DNA of 64,000 nucleotides, taken from Anaerolineae bacterium. GTDB lineage: Bacteria; Chloroflexota; Anaerolineae; Aggregatilineales; Phototrophicaceae. Below the pieces are notes generated by a model that was not told where the DNA came from, ran no database searches, and saw only the letters and a program-made list of their open reading frames with translations. Position 1 is the first letter of the stretch, and the number at the start of each line of letters is the position of its first letter. The stretch is taken from assembly GCA_022826865.1 (NCBI GenBank), contig JAJDUC010000074.1, positions 1-64,000 of the forward strand, read 5' to 3'. Below are positions 9,388 through 18,310 of this stretch, in pieces. Position numbers and translations under genes: made by a program.

Positions 9388-9711
9388 TTAAGCGCTGGGC
9401 CTTGTGGACTTCCCCGGCCAATCACGCGAGTAATTCTTTTGCAGCTTGTTGAGCACCGCCTGCCCGAGGTCGATTCCGCTGAAACTTGCCAATTGCATCA
9501 GGTAGAGCATGACATCTGCCAATTCATCAGCCAGTTCCTCCGGCCGAGCGGGCTGCTCCTCCCATTGAAAATGCTCGAGGACTTCCGACGCCTCCAAAAC
9601 AAGCGAAATCGCCAGGTTGCGCGGCGTCTGTTTTTTGGGTGAATCCTCAGCGAGCCAGCCCTTGCTTTCGACGAATTCGCACATCGCCTGCGTCAAGGTC
9701 TCCAGTTCCAT
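9388..9711 (-). CDS. MazG-like nucleotide pyrophosphohydrolase
   Basis: A 107-aa all-helical NTP pyrophosphohydrolase of the MazG/RS21-C6 (dCTPase-like) group, which removes pyrophosphate from unwanted (d)NTPs. The metal-binding acidic motif is split as usual: LEASEVLEHFQW (EASE..E) in one helix and ELADELADVMLYL (E..DE..D) in the next. The start MELETLTQAMCEFV at ATG 9711 sits 11 bp after the end of the sugar-phosphate transferase gene, so it is the last gene of that leftward run. The exact nucleotide preferred cannot be read from the sequence. Confidence 0.85.
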   Translation of the reverse strand: MELETLTQAMCEFVESKGWLAEDSPKKQTPRNLAISLVLEASEVLEHFQWEEQPARPEELADELADVMLYLMQLASFSGIDLGQAVLNKLQKNYSRDWPGKSTRPSA

Positions 9712-9722
9712 GCGGCCCCCCG

Positions 9723-11195
9723 TCAGTAGGCGTTGGGATTAGAGCGGGTAATCGACTGCCAGATGGTACGGATGATAATCACGATATCCAGCCATAGCGA
9801 CCAGTTTTCAACATAAAAGCGATCGGCTTCCGTGCGTTGCGCAATCGAGGTATCGCCGCGCAGACCGTTGATTTGCGCCCAGCCGGTCATGCCAGATTTT
9901 TCGCGGTGGCGAACCATGTAATCGGGGATTTGCCTCCGAAACTGCCGCACATACATCGGTCGTTCCGGACGGGGTCCAACCAGGCTCATGTGCCCCAGGA
10001 GGACATTGATCAGTTGTGGAATCTCGTCCCAATTGCTTCGGCGCATGTACCGGCCCAGGCGCGTCACTCGTTCATCGTTTTCCACCGTCCAGGTTCGCCC
10101 GCTCGTCTCGGCGTCTTCGCGCATCGACCGGAACTTGATCATGGGAAAGGGGCGCCCATCCAGGCCCATCCTGGTCTGCCAATAAAAGATGGAACCTTTG
10201 GATTCGAGGCGGATGAGCAAGGCGGTAATCAGCATAATGGGCGAGAGCAGCACCAATCCGACGATGGCGCCGAACAGGTCCATTGCGCGTTTCAGGCTGA
10301 GTTTCCAGCCGCGCAGGGCGATATCGCGCACGGTCAAGAGCGGCTTGCCGCCCAGGTCATCCACATTCAGATCCCCCACGACATAAGAAAACATATCGGG
10401 ATAGACTTTGATATCTACCTTGCCGCGCTGGCAGAGATTGATTAACTCCAGAACTTCAGCGCGGCGAAAGTCGGAGAGAGCGACAATAACTTGCTCCACT
10501 TGCAGGTCGTCGATCAAACGCGGAATATCGCTATAGACGCCGATATAAGGGTAACCAAGCATATCGCCTTGTTTTTCTTCGGCCGTCACAATGCCGACGA
10601 TAATATAACCGAGCTCGGGACTGCTGCGAATCAGATCGCTGATTTCATAGGCGATATTGCCATCGCCGACGATCAGCAGGTTGTCGCTGACGACGCCGCG
10701 CCGGCGCAGCCAGGCCCAGACCCGCCGATGCAATTCGCGGCCGGCGACAGTGAGAAACAAGCTCAGGAACCAGACATAGAAGAGCAAGCTGCGCGGGTAG
10801 ACCGCTTCCAGCGCCGTGCTTTGGAGCAGGAATTCCTGCGTGCCGCTCGCCAGCAAGGTACCCAAGGTGACGACGCCAATCACGTTGCGCAGTTGTTCAA
10901 TCCGGCTAAAGGCGCGCTTCAAGTGATAAAGCTGCGAAAAATAGAACATCAAGATGATGGTCGCCGTGTGCAGGATGATGGTCGGCAAGTATGTTGACAG
11001 AGCGGGCTGTTCAGCCGGGCGCACGAAAAACGGCAACTGCCCGCGCGCTTCATAACCGAGGACAAAAGCCGCCGCAAGCATGACGAGATCAACCAGCAGG
11101 AGCGTCGCTGTAGATAACGCTTTGAGATGGTCGTTGCTCAAGCGGACCGCGCGCGGCGTCACAGTGTAGGCGTCGGATTGCGGATCTCTTGCCAT
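9723..11195 (-). CDS. undecaprenyl-phosphate sugar phosphotransferase (WcaJ/EpsB-type)
   Basis: A polyprenyl glycosylphosphotransferase of 490 aa that starts the lipid-linked repeat unit of an exopolysaccharide or surface glycan. The N-terminal half has four to five hydrophobic helices. A Rossmann-like CoA-binding domain follows (DNLLIVGDGNIAYEISDLI), and the catalytic C-terminal domain starts at KRAMDLFGAIVGLVLLSP. That domain carries the family signature MIKFRSM, the stretch from RRSNWDEIPQLINVLLG to SLVGPRPERP, and the end TGWAQINGLRGDT. The sugar transferred (glucose, galactose or other) is not clear. The start ATG 11195 overlaps the preceding GT2 gene by 37 bp, which implies translational coupling. 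Confidence 0.93.
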   Translation of the reverse strand: MARDPQSDAYTVTPRAVRLSNDHLKALSTATLLLVDLVMLAAAFVLGYEARGQLPFFVRPAEQPALSTYLPTIILHTATIILMFYFSQLYHLKRAFSRIEQLRNVIGVVTLGTLLASGTQEFLLQSTALEAVYPRSLLFYVWFLSLFLTVAGRELHRRVWAWLRRRGVVSDNLLIVGDGNIAYEISDLIRSSPELGYIIVGIVTAEEKQGDMLGYPYIGVYSDIPRLIDDLQVEQVIVALSDFRRAEVLELINLCQRGKVDIKVYPDMFSYVVGDLNVDDLGGKPLLTVRDIALRGWKLSLKRAMDLFGAIVGLVLLSPIMLITALLIRLESKGSIFYWQTRMGLDGRPFPMIKFRSMREDAETSGRTWTVENDERVTRLGRYMRRSNWDEIPQLINVLLGHMSLVGPRPERPMYVRQFRRQIPDYMVRHREKSGMTGWAQINGLRGDTSIAQRTEADRFYVENWSLWLDIVIIIRTIWQSITRSNPNAY

Positions 11196-12064
11196 AGATC
11201 CGGACCTCCCTTAAACAGAAGCGCGGCCAGCACCATCACATGCAAGGGCAGGATAGTCCCGCGCTGGTAATGTTTGCGGTAAAAGATCAGCATGGCGCGC
11301 CAGAATTCAAATTGGGCTTTGGGGCTCTTGCGACTGGCGGCGCGCTTGACATGGCGCACAGTTACCGCCGGCTGGTACCAAACTTTGTATCCAGCTTGCT
11401 TGACGCGAAACGCCCAATCGAGATCTTCGCCATACATAAAGAAGGCTTCGTCCAACAAACCGACGCGATCTATGGCGGCCTTGCGCACTTGCATAAAAGC
11501 GCCGACGACTGAATCGACTTCGATTGCCTTATTCTCGTCGACATAAGTCATATTGTAGCGCCCAAAGCGCGGGTTCTTGGGGAAGAGCCGCGCCAGACCT
11601 GAATAGTGATAGAAGCTGACGATTGGCGTGGGGAAACCGCGCCGGCAGGCGCGATCCAGGCTGCCATCCGTCAGCACAAGTTTCGGCCCGGCGACGCCGA
11701 CATCCGGCCGCCCGTCCATGAAGCGCAGCATGCGCAGAAGCGCGCCCGGCGGCAATTCGGTATCGGGATTCAGCAGCAAGGCATAGCGAGGAGCGGCCTC
11801 GGCGACTGCGCCAGGGCCCTGGAAACCAAGATGGCGCAGGCCGACGTTGTTCGCCCGCGGGTAGCCAATGTTTTCTTCGTTAGCGAGGAGCTCAACTTGC
11901 GGGAAGTACCGCCGCACCATTTCAGCGCTGCCGTCGTCCGAGGCATTATCGACTACGACCGTCCTAAACTCGAGTTCGCCTTCGCTAGCCAGCGCCGTCT
12001 CCAGACAGCGCCGCAACAATTCACAGGTATTCCAATTGACGATGACAATACCCAGATCCAGCAC
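11159..12064 (-). CDS. family 2 glycosyltransferase (rhamnosyltransferase-like)
   Basis: A 301-aa GT-A fold inverting glycosyltransferase. The N-terminus LGIVIVNWNTCELLRRCL, the nucleotide site VVVDNASDDGSAEM and the LLLNPDTELPPGALLRML metal-binding region (DxD-like PDTE) are typical of the rhamnosyltransferase-type GT2 group. The downstream stretch DEAFFMYGEDLDWAFRVK holds the catalytic ED. It ends with one hydrophobic helix that may anchor it to the membrane. The start is GTG at 12064. It belongs with the GT39-type gene upstream and the sugar-phosphate transferase downstream and probably adds sugars to the same glycan. Confidence 0.92.
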   Translation of the reverse strand: MLDLGIVIVNWNTCELLRRCLETALASEGELEFRTVVVDNASDDGSAEMVRRYFPQVELLANEENIGYPRANNVGLRHLGFQGPGAVAEAAPRYALLLNPDTELPPGALLRMLRFMDGRPDVGVAGPKLVLTDGSLDRACRRGFPTPIVSFYHYSGLARLFPKNPRFGRYNMTYVDENKAIEVDSVVGAFMQVRKAAIDRVGLLDEAFFMYGEDLDWAFRVKQAGYKVWYQPAVTVRHVKRAASRKSPKAQFEFWRAMLIFYRKHYQRGTILPLHVMVLAALLFKGGPDLWQEIRNPTPTL

Positions 12065-12143
12065 AGCCGCCTCGAACGCTTATCCCACCACCGATTCTAC
12101 CATAGAAGCCCGCAGGACATTCCTGTAGCTGGTTACAGTCGAA

Positions 12144-13835
12144 TCACCGGTGGGTCTCACAACTGTCGGGATTCAGGCAATAGAGGACGAGTGTTGGATT
12201 GTGCCAGTAGGCCGCCATATTCATCATCGCTTCCGATCCGGTCCACGATGGGCGGCTGATTGCCCTCACCCGCTGATACGTTTCGTCAAGTCGCTGCAGA
12301 TAGCTGCGCCGCTCCTGGATTATCGCCGGCGGAACGATGTCCGGTGACCGCAGCAAATCAAAAGCCAGGGCATCGGAGTAGATCATATAGTCGTAATCGG
12401 CGCCGTGCGGGAGGGATTCGGCGTAGTAGCCAAATTGCTGATCGTTGGGATAATACGCGGCATCAAGCGGCACGTTGTAGGGACCGTTCAGAAAAAAGCG
12501 CGAGCCATAAGGGATGTTGTCGTGAATCCAGTCCAGCATCAGGTGGCGGGTATCAGGCTGCGTGAAGAGCGACAGGACTTGAACGGACAGCGCCAGCGGC
12601 TGCAAAACGAGCAGCAAGGCGACCGTCGGCATCGCTATGCTTTGCGGGATGGGCAAGCGCTTTACCAGCCAGTCCGCGCCGGAGGCGGACAATGTCGCGA
12701 TGAAAGGCAGAATCAATATGAGCAAGGCGTCGCTATGCCCGGGGCGCACCGTGCGCAAGGCGACCAGGCTGTAGGCGAGCAACATAAAACCCAGAATCGC
12801 AAATACTTCGACTGAATAGCGCGGGTAAAGTCGCTGACGGTTTCGGCGCGCTTGCAGCGCGGCCGGCACAGACAACCCGGCGAAAAGGAGGGCGGGCAGG
12901 CCGATGGCGAACAAGCCGGCATAGATCAACATAAAGATCAAGCCTTGCCAGCTATCGACCAGAAAAAACTCAAAAACATCAGCGCCGGTACTTGTGTATT
13001 GACCGGCGATATAGTTGAAATCCCGCCAGAAATGGTCGAAATCCAACAAAGTATATGGGGAACCCAAGAGAAATGTAAGCGGAATCAGCGCCCAGGCGAG
13101 AGCGAGCATCCCGGCCGTTCGCCAGGTTCGCCGGCGGTGAAAGATGAGCAAGCCAACCGGAACAACAATCATTGCGACCGCGATCGCGTTGTAGCGTGTG
13201 GTGGCGGCCAGCCCGGTGAAAACGGCGGCGACTATATAGAATGCCGCCCGCCTCCGTCCACTGCGACTGTTTAAGGCAGCCACGCTCGCCCATGCCGCAA
13301 CCAGCATCCAGCCGGCGGCGAGCGAGCCCGGTTTGCCGTAGTGGGCATGTTGTACGAGGGTGAATGAGAGGACGACAAGCGCAGCGGCGCAGAGCGCGGC
13401 GTATCGTCCCGAGATCATGCGCGAAATGGCGTAGACGCAGGCAAGCATGAGCATCCCGCCGAAGACGGAATACATACGGGTCATGACGTACATGGAAAAA
13501 GGGGCGTAGGCGCGCAGAGACAAGCCATCGCGGTCGGCGAGGGAAAGCTCCGAAAGGGCGCCGGTCGCGTGAATTGCCGCGAAGTTTACGTTGATAATAA
13601 AAGAGGGATAAAAGAAGAATTCGGGATTCAGGCGATTGCGCAGCGCCATTTCCACCGGCAGCGCCACGTTCAGGAATTCGTCGGGTTGAATCGGAAGCTG
13701 CTCGTGCACCATGTTATAGGGCGCATACGATGGAAAATAATCGGGATTCAAGTTGCCATGGCCGATGCCCAAAACGCGCAAGGCAGCGGCAAGGAGCAAG
13801 AGAAGCGTTACCGCAATCCAATCAATGAGGCGCAT
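12144..13835 (-). CDS. GT39-like multi-spanning glycosyltransferase
   Basis: A 563-aa integral membrane protein when started at ATG 13835 (MRLIDWIAV); ATG 13844 is equally possible, and the longer frame only reads murE on another frame. About ten hydrophobic helices follow the N-terminus. The first loop has the acidic pair QPDEFLNVALPVE expected of ArnT/PMT-type (GT-C) enzymes, which use a polyprenyl-phosphate sugar donor on the outer face. The last 100 residues are a soluble tail. The start overlaps the 3' end of murE (stop at 13822) by about 14 bp. The gap of 79 bp before the GT2 gene holds a TGGTAGAAT extended -10-like sequence. Confidence 0.8.
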   Translation of the reverse strand: MRLIDWIAVTLLLLLAAALRVLGIGHGNLNPDYFPSYAPYNMVHEQLPIQPDEFLNVALPVEMALRNRLNPEFFFYPSFIINVNFAAIHATGALSELSLADRDGLSLRAYAPFSMYVMTRMYSVFGGMLMLACVYAISRMISGRYAALCAAALVVLSFTLVQHAHYGKPGSLAAGWMLVAAWASVAALNSRSGRRRAAFYIVAAVFTGLAATTRYNAIAVAMIVVPVGLLIFHRRRTWRTAGMLALAWALIPLTFLLGSPYTLLDFDHFWRDFNYIAGQYTSTGADVFEFFLVDSWQGLIFMLIYAGLFAIGLPALLFAGLSVPAALQARRNRQRLYPRYSVEVFAILGFMLLAYSLVALRTVRPGHSDALLILILPFIATLSASGADWLVKRLPIPQSIAMPTVALLLVLQPLALSVQVLSLFTQPDTRHLMLDWIHDNIPYGSRFFLNGPYNVPLDAAYYPNDQQFGYYAESLPHGADYDYMIYSDALAFDLLRSPDIVPPAIIQERRSYLQRLDETYQRVRAISRPSWTGSEAMMNMAAYWHNPTLVLYCLNPDSCETHR

Positions 13836-15375
13836 GGAAATCATTTCGGGCGGTTGGCAACGTGGCGAGGGGTGCCCCGCGCAGCGCCGCGCGCAAGGCC
13901 TGGCGATCGTCCCAGGCGTATTCGGTGCTGCCGAAGCACATGCTTTGCTCATGGCCTTTGCCGCAAGCCATCAGCAAATCGCCGGCTTGCGCCATCTGAC
14001 AAGCGGCATACAGAGCCTCGCCACGGTCCTCGACGCGGATAAAGGTTTCGCCTTCGCTGCCGCCTTGAGCGCGGCAGCCGGCCGCCATCATCTCCAGAAT
14101 ATCATCCAGCGACTCGGTTCGCGGGTCTTCGGCGGTGAGAACAGTCATATCCGCCAGCCTGGCTGAGGTCTCCGCCATGAGGCGGCGCTTTTCCACATCG
14201 CGCAAGCCGGCGCTGCCAAATACGGCGATCAGACGTTTGCCTGGTTCGATGAGCCGCCGCCCGGCTTCCAGAGCCCGCTTCAGCGCATTGGGTGTATGCG
14301 CGAAATCGACCATGGCGATGAAGTTCTGGCCTTCGTCAATCCGCTCCATGCGCCCGGGCACGAGCTCCACGGCCTTGACGCCCGCGACGATAGCGGGCCA
14401 TTCGACGTCGAGAGCGCGCGCTGCGGCAATCGCCGCCAGGGCGTTCGCGATGTTGAATTCGCCGATGAGCGGCAGCGCGATCTGCCTGCCCGCCACGCTG
14501 AAAACGGTAGCGTTGGGCTGATGCGCAATGTCTTCGGCGCGGAAGTCGGCTGCCTCGGCAAGCCCGTAACGCAGGACGCGGTCGGCTGGAATCCGAGCGA
14601 AATAACCCGCCGATGGGTCATCGGCGTTGATAACCGACAACTTGGGAAGATTCGGCTTGCGCCAGGAGCGGGACAGCATCTTGAACAGAAGCGCTTTGGC
14701 ATCGCGGTAGTCTTCCCAACTGCCGTGGAAATCCAGGTGTTCGTGCATGACATTGGTCAGCAGCGCCAGATCGAATTCGACGCCGTTCAGCCGCGCCTGC
14801 GCCAGACCGTGACTGGTCGCCTCAAGGATGCAGTGTGTGATGCCGGCCGCGACCATTCTCGCCAGGTAAGCCTGAATCTTTGGCGCGCCCGGCGTCGTGA
14901 TGTGCAGGCCGGTCGGCGCTATCTCGCCGCCGATATCGGCGGAAATCGTGCTGATGTAGCCGGGTCGCAGGCCGGCGGCGCGTTTCAAGATGCTGTGCAG
15001 CAAGTGGCAGGTGGTCGTCTTGCCATCGGTGCCGGTCACGCCGATGATGGCCAGCTTGCGCGAGGGGAAGTCGTGGTAGGCCGCCGCCAGAAGACCCAGG
15101 ATCTGGCTGGCGTTACGAACGCGCACATAGGGGACGGGAATCCCCAGCTGTTCCGTTTCGCCGACGATGGCGGCGGCGCCAGCGGCGATGGCATCGGGGA
15201 TGTAGCGATGGCCGTCGATCGAGCGGCCGGCCCGCGCCACAAAGAGGCCGCCGGGCTGGACGTCCTGGCTGGCTTCGACGACCGGGGCGCTGACAGCGGC
15301 TGAGAGGTTCCCGTCCGTCTCCAGGATTTGATCCAAAGGAATCGCATCAAGCAAGCCCTTCAGTGTTTTGGCCAT
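13822..15375 (-). CDS. murE: UDP-N-acetylmuramoyl-tripeptide synthetase (MurE)
   Basis: Adds the third amino acid to UDP-MurNAc-L-Ala-D-Glu in peptidoglycan synthesis, cytosolic. It has 517 aa in the usual three domains. The N-terminal uridine-binding part contains DVQPGGLFVARAG, the central ATPase has the P-loop IGVTGTDGKTTTCHLL and NVMHEHLDFHGSWEDY, and the C-terminal domain follows GRMERIDEGQNF. The residue-selecting motif reads EDPRTES, whereas the meso-DAP enzymes of E. coli type have DNPR. The Arg is kept but the Asn is Asp, so the third residue (DAP, Lys or Orn) is uncertain. It is separated from the main mur/fts cluster at 55.7 kb and onward. Confidence 0.92.
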   Translation of the reverse strand: MAKTLKGLLDAIPLDQILETDGNLSAAVSAPVVEASQDVQPGGLFVARAGRSIDGHRYIPDAIAAGAAAIVGETEQLGIPVPYVRVRNASQILGLLAAAYHDFPSRKLAIIGVTGTDGKTTTCHLLHSILKRAAGLRPGYISTISADIGGEIAPTGLHITTPGAPKIQAYLARMVAAGITHCILEATSHGLAQARLNGVEFDLALLTNVMHEHLDFHGSWEDYRDAKALLFKMLSRSWRKPNLPKLSVINADDPSAGYFARIPADRVLRYGLAEAADFRAEDIAHQPNATVFSVAGRQIALPLIGEFNIANALAAIAAARALDVEWPAIVAGVKAVELVPGRMERIDEGQNFIAMVDFAHTPNALKRALEAGRRLIEPGKRLIAVFGSAGLRDVEKRRLMAETSARLADMTVLTAEDPRTESLDDILEMMAAGCRAQGGSEGETFIRVEDRGEALYAACQMAQAGDLLMACGKGHEQSMCFGSTEYAWDDRQALRAALRGAPLATLPTARNDFHAPH

Positions 15376-15441
15376 CGTGATTCGATCGATCCTCGATTAC
15401 GTTGCTTATCAAGCTTATTCAAGCACAGTCCGCAGCTGATG

Positions 15442-15476
15442 ACAAACAAAAGCGCGCTGGAGGTCATCCAACGCGC
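15442..15476 (-). terminator. Rho-independent terminator of the atp operon
   Basis: On the minus strand a 10-bp stem GCGCGTTGGA (15476-15467), a 5-nt loop and TCCAGCGCGC (15461-15452), with one G-T pair, are followed directly by TTTTGTTTG. The position is 29 bp after the atpF-H stop, before murE. Confidence 0.85.
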
Positions 15477-15504
15477 CCGCGAGAATTGTCTTGTGATTGA
15501 AGAG

Positions 15505-16215
15505 TTAGTTCAAACTGCGCGCCAACTCATTGAGTTGAGAGCGAACGCTGCCGTCCACCATGCCGCCCGACCAGCGCACGATCAATCCACCTAGAATTGA
15601 AGGATCGACGGTGAACTCCGCTTCGTCGGCGCCGACTTCGGAACTGATCTTGCCTTGTTCGGCCTCGGTCAAGGGCATGGCGCTAACGACTTCGACGCTG
15701 CCGCCCAAGCCTTTGGCGCCCTCCGGCAGGTCTGCGATAAAGCCGTTGACCAGCGCCTTCTGCTTCGTCTTGCTGATATTCTCGTCCAGAATGCGGCTGG
15801 CTACGGCGACCGAGATATTAAGAACCTGCTCGCGCAAGTTTCCCAATTCGGTGTTGCGGATGGCGACCGCCTCGTTCTGCGCGTCGTATTGGATACGCGC
15901 CGCTTCTTGACGCGCTTCCTGTTCGATGGTCCCGGCGACTTCTTCGCCGCGTCCGCGCGATTCATCGATCACCTTCTGCGCTTCGCTGCGCGCTTGCGCC
16001 AGAATCTTTTCCGCATCGGCTTCGGCATTCTCCCGCGCGCGGGCCGCCGCCGCCGCATCTTCAAGGCCTTTGGCGATGCGATTGCGCCTTTCATTCAATA
16101 CATTCGTCAGCGGATCATAGATGAAACGCGTCAGCACGGTATAGAGAACGATGAAGGCGATTGCCCAAATCAGCATCAAACCCGGATTGATGCCAAGGTT
16201 ATCAAGTACGCTCAT
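15505..16215 (-). CDS. atpF: ATP synthase subunit b fused to delta C-terminal domain
   Basis: Peripheral stalk of F0F1 ATP synthase. Residues 1-35 form the membrane helix (LMLIWAIAFIVLYTVL) and basic turn of subunit b. A long charged coiled coil (about 36-150) follows. Residues 173-236 match the C-terminal domain of subunit delta: VEVVSAMPLTEAEQGKI, then VDPSILGGLIVRW, then DGSVRSQLNELARSL. The roughly 100-residue N-terminal helical bundle of delta, which binds the top of alpha, is not seen between the two. So this is a short b-delta fusion, shorter than the mycobacterial atpFH fusion. It follows atpE by 29 bp and is the last gene before the terminator. Confidence 0.88.
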   Translation of the reverse strand: MSVLDNLGINPGLMLIWAIAFIVLYTVLTRFIYDPLTNVLNERRNRIAKGLEDAAAAARARENAEADAEKILAQARSEAQKVIDESRGRGEEVAGTIEQEARQEAARIQYDAQNEAVAIRNTELGNLREQVLNISVAVASRILDENISKTKQKALVNGFIADLPEGAKGLGGSVEVVSAMPLTEAEQGKISSEVGADEAEFTVDPSILGGLIVRWSGGMVDGSVRSQLNELARSLN

Positions 16216-16244
16216 GATTAGCTCCTATACGTCCCCGGCTCAGG

Positions 16245-16487
16245 CTAACTGAGTACGAAGAGGATAATCAGCGATACAACCAGGGCGTAAATGGCGACCG
16301 CTTCGGCAAAGGCGACGCCCAGGATCATGTTCGTCTGAATCGTGGCGGTATGATCCGGATTGCGCCCCATCGCCATGACCGCGCCACCGACCGAAAGACC
16401 GATGCCGATGCCACCGCCAGCGGCGCCAATCATGGCCAAGCCGGCGCCTATCGCTTTACCCAAGACTATCGTAGATTGTGGATCCAT
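16245..16487 (-). CDS. atpE: ATP synthase F0 subunit c
   Basis: The c-ring proteolipid, 80 aa, two membrane helices joined by a polar loop. Helix 1 has the close-packing glycine series GAAGGGIGIGLSVGGAV, the loop is the usual RNP (GRNPD), and helix 2 carries the ion-binding carboxylate in VAFAEAVAIYALV. There is no Gln in helix 1 at the usual sodium-ligand place, which points to protons as the coupling ion (inference). It lies between atpB and the b-delta fusion in the standard order. Confidence 0.97.
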   Translation of the reverse strand: MDPQSTIVLGKAIGAGLAMIGAAGGGIGIGLSVGGAVMAMGRNPDHTATIQTNMILGVAFAEAVAIYALVVSLIILFVLS

Positions 16488-16532
16488 TGATGTTTCCTCC
16501 AGTCAAGCTGTTATTGTCTGCCAGTTATCGAT

Positions 16533-17948
16533 TTAATGCGCGTCGGCGTGATCGTGCTCATCATCGTGATGGTGGCTGATCGTCGCCAGGTTCATGAATA
16601 TGGCGGTCAACAGGGCAAATACCAGAGCCTGTATCACACCGACGAAGAATTCCAGGATGAAGAAGGGCCAAGGCAAAATCGGAACCAGGAAGCTCATGAC
16701 AAAGAGCAGGATTGAACCGGCGAAGATATTGCCCAGAAGACGGAAGCTGAACGAAAGGATCTTGGCGAAGTCGCCGATCAACTCCAAAAGCCCGACCGCC
16801 ACGTCGATACCGCCCAGAGGCGATTTGAAGAGCGTGCCGAAGTTGAAGAACTTCGTGAGATAACCGATGCCCAGCGCTTTGAAACCGATGTACTGAATCA
16901 TGACGAAAGAGATTAGCGCCAGGGTCAAGGTCATGTTCAAGTCGGTCGAAGGGACGCGAACAAATGGCAATACAACCCAAGGCACGAGTTTCGCTTCTTC
17001 GCTGCGGGGATCGGGATGCAGCGGGATATCGCGCTTCTTGTCGTCCGCCTGCGCGTCTTCGGCGCCGTCATCCGCCCAGGGCGCGGGACCGACGCCGGTA
17101 TAACATCCGCGATCGGCGCGCGCGCTCTTTTCAGCTTCGCGCGCGGCTAGCGGTTCATTATACGCATCGGCAACCTGATCGCTTTCCCCGGCGGCTTCGC
17201 CGTGGTCGTCGCCATGTCCGCCGCCTGCCGCTTCAGCCTGGTCGCCTTCGCTATGGTCGTCATGTTCCGCCTGGTAACGGGCGTAGGCGGCTTTCACTTC
17301 CAACTCCTGCTCGGCATTCAGCGCGGCCATTTCCGCAGCGACCAGCGCCGCTTGGTCAGCGGCCGCCTCATCGGCCGGGCTAATCCAGTCGCACTGTCCG
17401 TTGACGTAGGAGATGCCGAGGAAGCCCTGATAAATCTCGTAGCCGTCTGTTGTGATGACCTTGTACTCGCCCGTTTGCGCATCATATTTTTCTTTGGTGT
17501 GCGCGTGGATGAAACCGATGGTATCCACACCGGGAATGAGCTCCATCCAGTTGGCGAGAAGCACAACAAGAAAGATGGTCATGAACATGTTGAAGATGAG
17601 ACGGAAGTGCCGGCCGCCGGCAATGCCGCCGACAAAACCCATCAAACCCTCAAAGAGGACTTCAAACAGGTAATAGAAGCCACCGGTCGGCACTTCGTTG
17701 CCATCTTTCGGCCGACGCCGCGAGACGTAAACCACGAAGAGCAACAGCAAGATCCAGACAATGACCGACCCGACAAAGGTATTCGTCAGGCGAATATCGG
17801 TGAAGGGCACATTGAAACCGGCCGGGAAATTCTCGCCGGGCAGCTGGATGAACGGGATAACCGGAGGCACGCGCAGCGCGACAAAGACGCCGGCGAGGAA
17901 CATGAGCAAGGCGACGAAACGGCGTTTTCCGTTCCAAAAGCTATTCAC
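16533..17948 (-). CDS. atpB: ATP synthase F0 subunit a with large acidic insertion
   Basis: The proton-channel subunit. At 471 aa it is roughly 200 residues longer than usual. Normal parts are the N-terminal helices (1-140, including the GFYYLFEVLFEGL helix), the PSTDLNMTLTLALI segment and the essential Arg403 in SFRLLGNIFAGSIL. The extra length lies at about 147-320, between helices. It is rich in Ala, Glu, Asp and His, with HDDHSEGDQ and GGGHGDDHGE stretches, and its hydrophilic nature suggests a loop outside the membrane. The C-terminus is also His/Asp-rich (HHHDDEHDHADAH), which might bind metals. It overlaps the upstream atpZ-like gene by 8 bp. Confidence 0.95.
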   Translation of the reverse strand: MNSFWNGKRRFVALLMFLAGVFVALRVPPVIPFIQLPGENFPAGFNVPFTDIRLTNTFVGSVIVWILLLLFVVYVSRRRPKDGNEVPTGGFYYLFEVLFEGLMGFVGGIAGGRHFRLIFNMFMTIFLVVLLANWMELIPGVDTIGFIHAHTKEKYDAQTGEYKVITTDGYEIYQGFLGISYVNGQCDWISPADEAAADQAALVAAEMAALNAEQELEVKAAYARYQAEHDDHSEGDQAEAAGGGHGDDHGEAAGESDQVADAYNEPLAAREAEKSARADRGCYTGVGPAPWADDGAEDAQADDKKRDIPLHPDPRSEEAKLVPWVVLPFVRVPSTDLNMTLTLALISFVMIQYIGFKALGIGYLTKFFNFGTLFKSPLGGIDVAVGLLELIGDFAKILSFSFRLLGNIFAGSILLFVMSFLVPILPWPFFILEFFVGVIQALVFALLTAIFMNLATISHHHDDEHDHADAH

Positions 17949-18213
17949 TAATATCTTCCTCCTTCTTCTGTCCTGAGGCGCCTAGAAGCTGTTTGGCTTT
18001 GTAGCGCGTATAAAAATAGATCGCCGCGAGATTGATGGGTACGCTCGCCAGCAGCATCGCCAGTATGAATGTAGGGCGCGTCCCAAGCGCTTCGTCCAAA
18101 GCCAAGCCAAGCAACAGCGTTCCCAGGATAACGAGCAGGACCAAACAGCCCACTTGCCCAACGACCCCCGCCACAAGCCCGTAGGTGGACAGGGGATTGT
18201 TATCGGGTTTCAT
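17941..18213 (-). CDS. AtpZ/AtpI-like ATP synthase accessory membrane protein
   Basis: A 90-aa protein with two hydrophobic helices (YGLVAGVVGQVGCLVLLVIL and TFILAMLLASVPINLAAIYF), a short charged connection and a basic-acidic C-terminal tail. Position, size and topology fit the AtpZ/AtpI group, small proteins at the head of atp operons that help c-ring assembly or ion transport. Its stop overlaps the start of atpB. The 97-bp gap upstream, after nuoN, contains a TATAAT on the minus strand (18315-18310) but no convincing -35, so the atp genes may also be read from the nuo promoter. Confidence 0.7.
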   Translation of the reverse strand: MKPDNNPLSTYGLVAGVVGQVGCLVLLVILGTLLLGLALDEALGTRPTFILAMLLASVPINLAAIYFYTRYKAKQLLGASGQKKEEDISE

Positions 18214-18310
18214 TCATTGCATGTCTTGTCGTCAAATTTCAACCGGCCGACACGCTCCATCGGCAAACTTCGAGAATTTTATCACAAACGAATTGCTCTC
18301 GCTACAGCGA

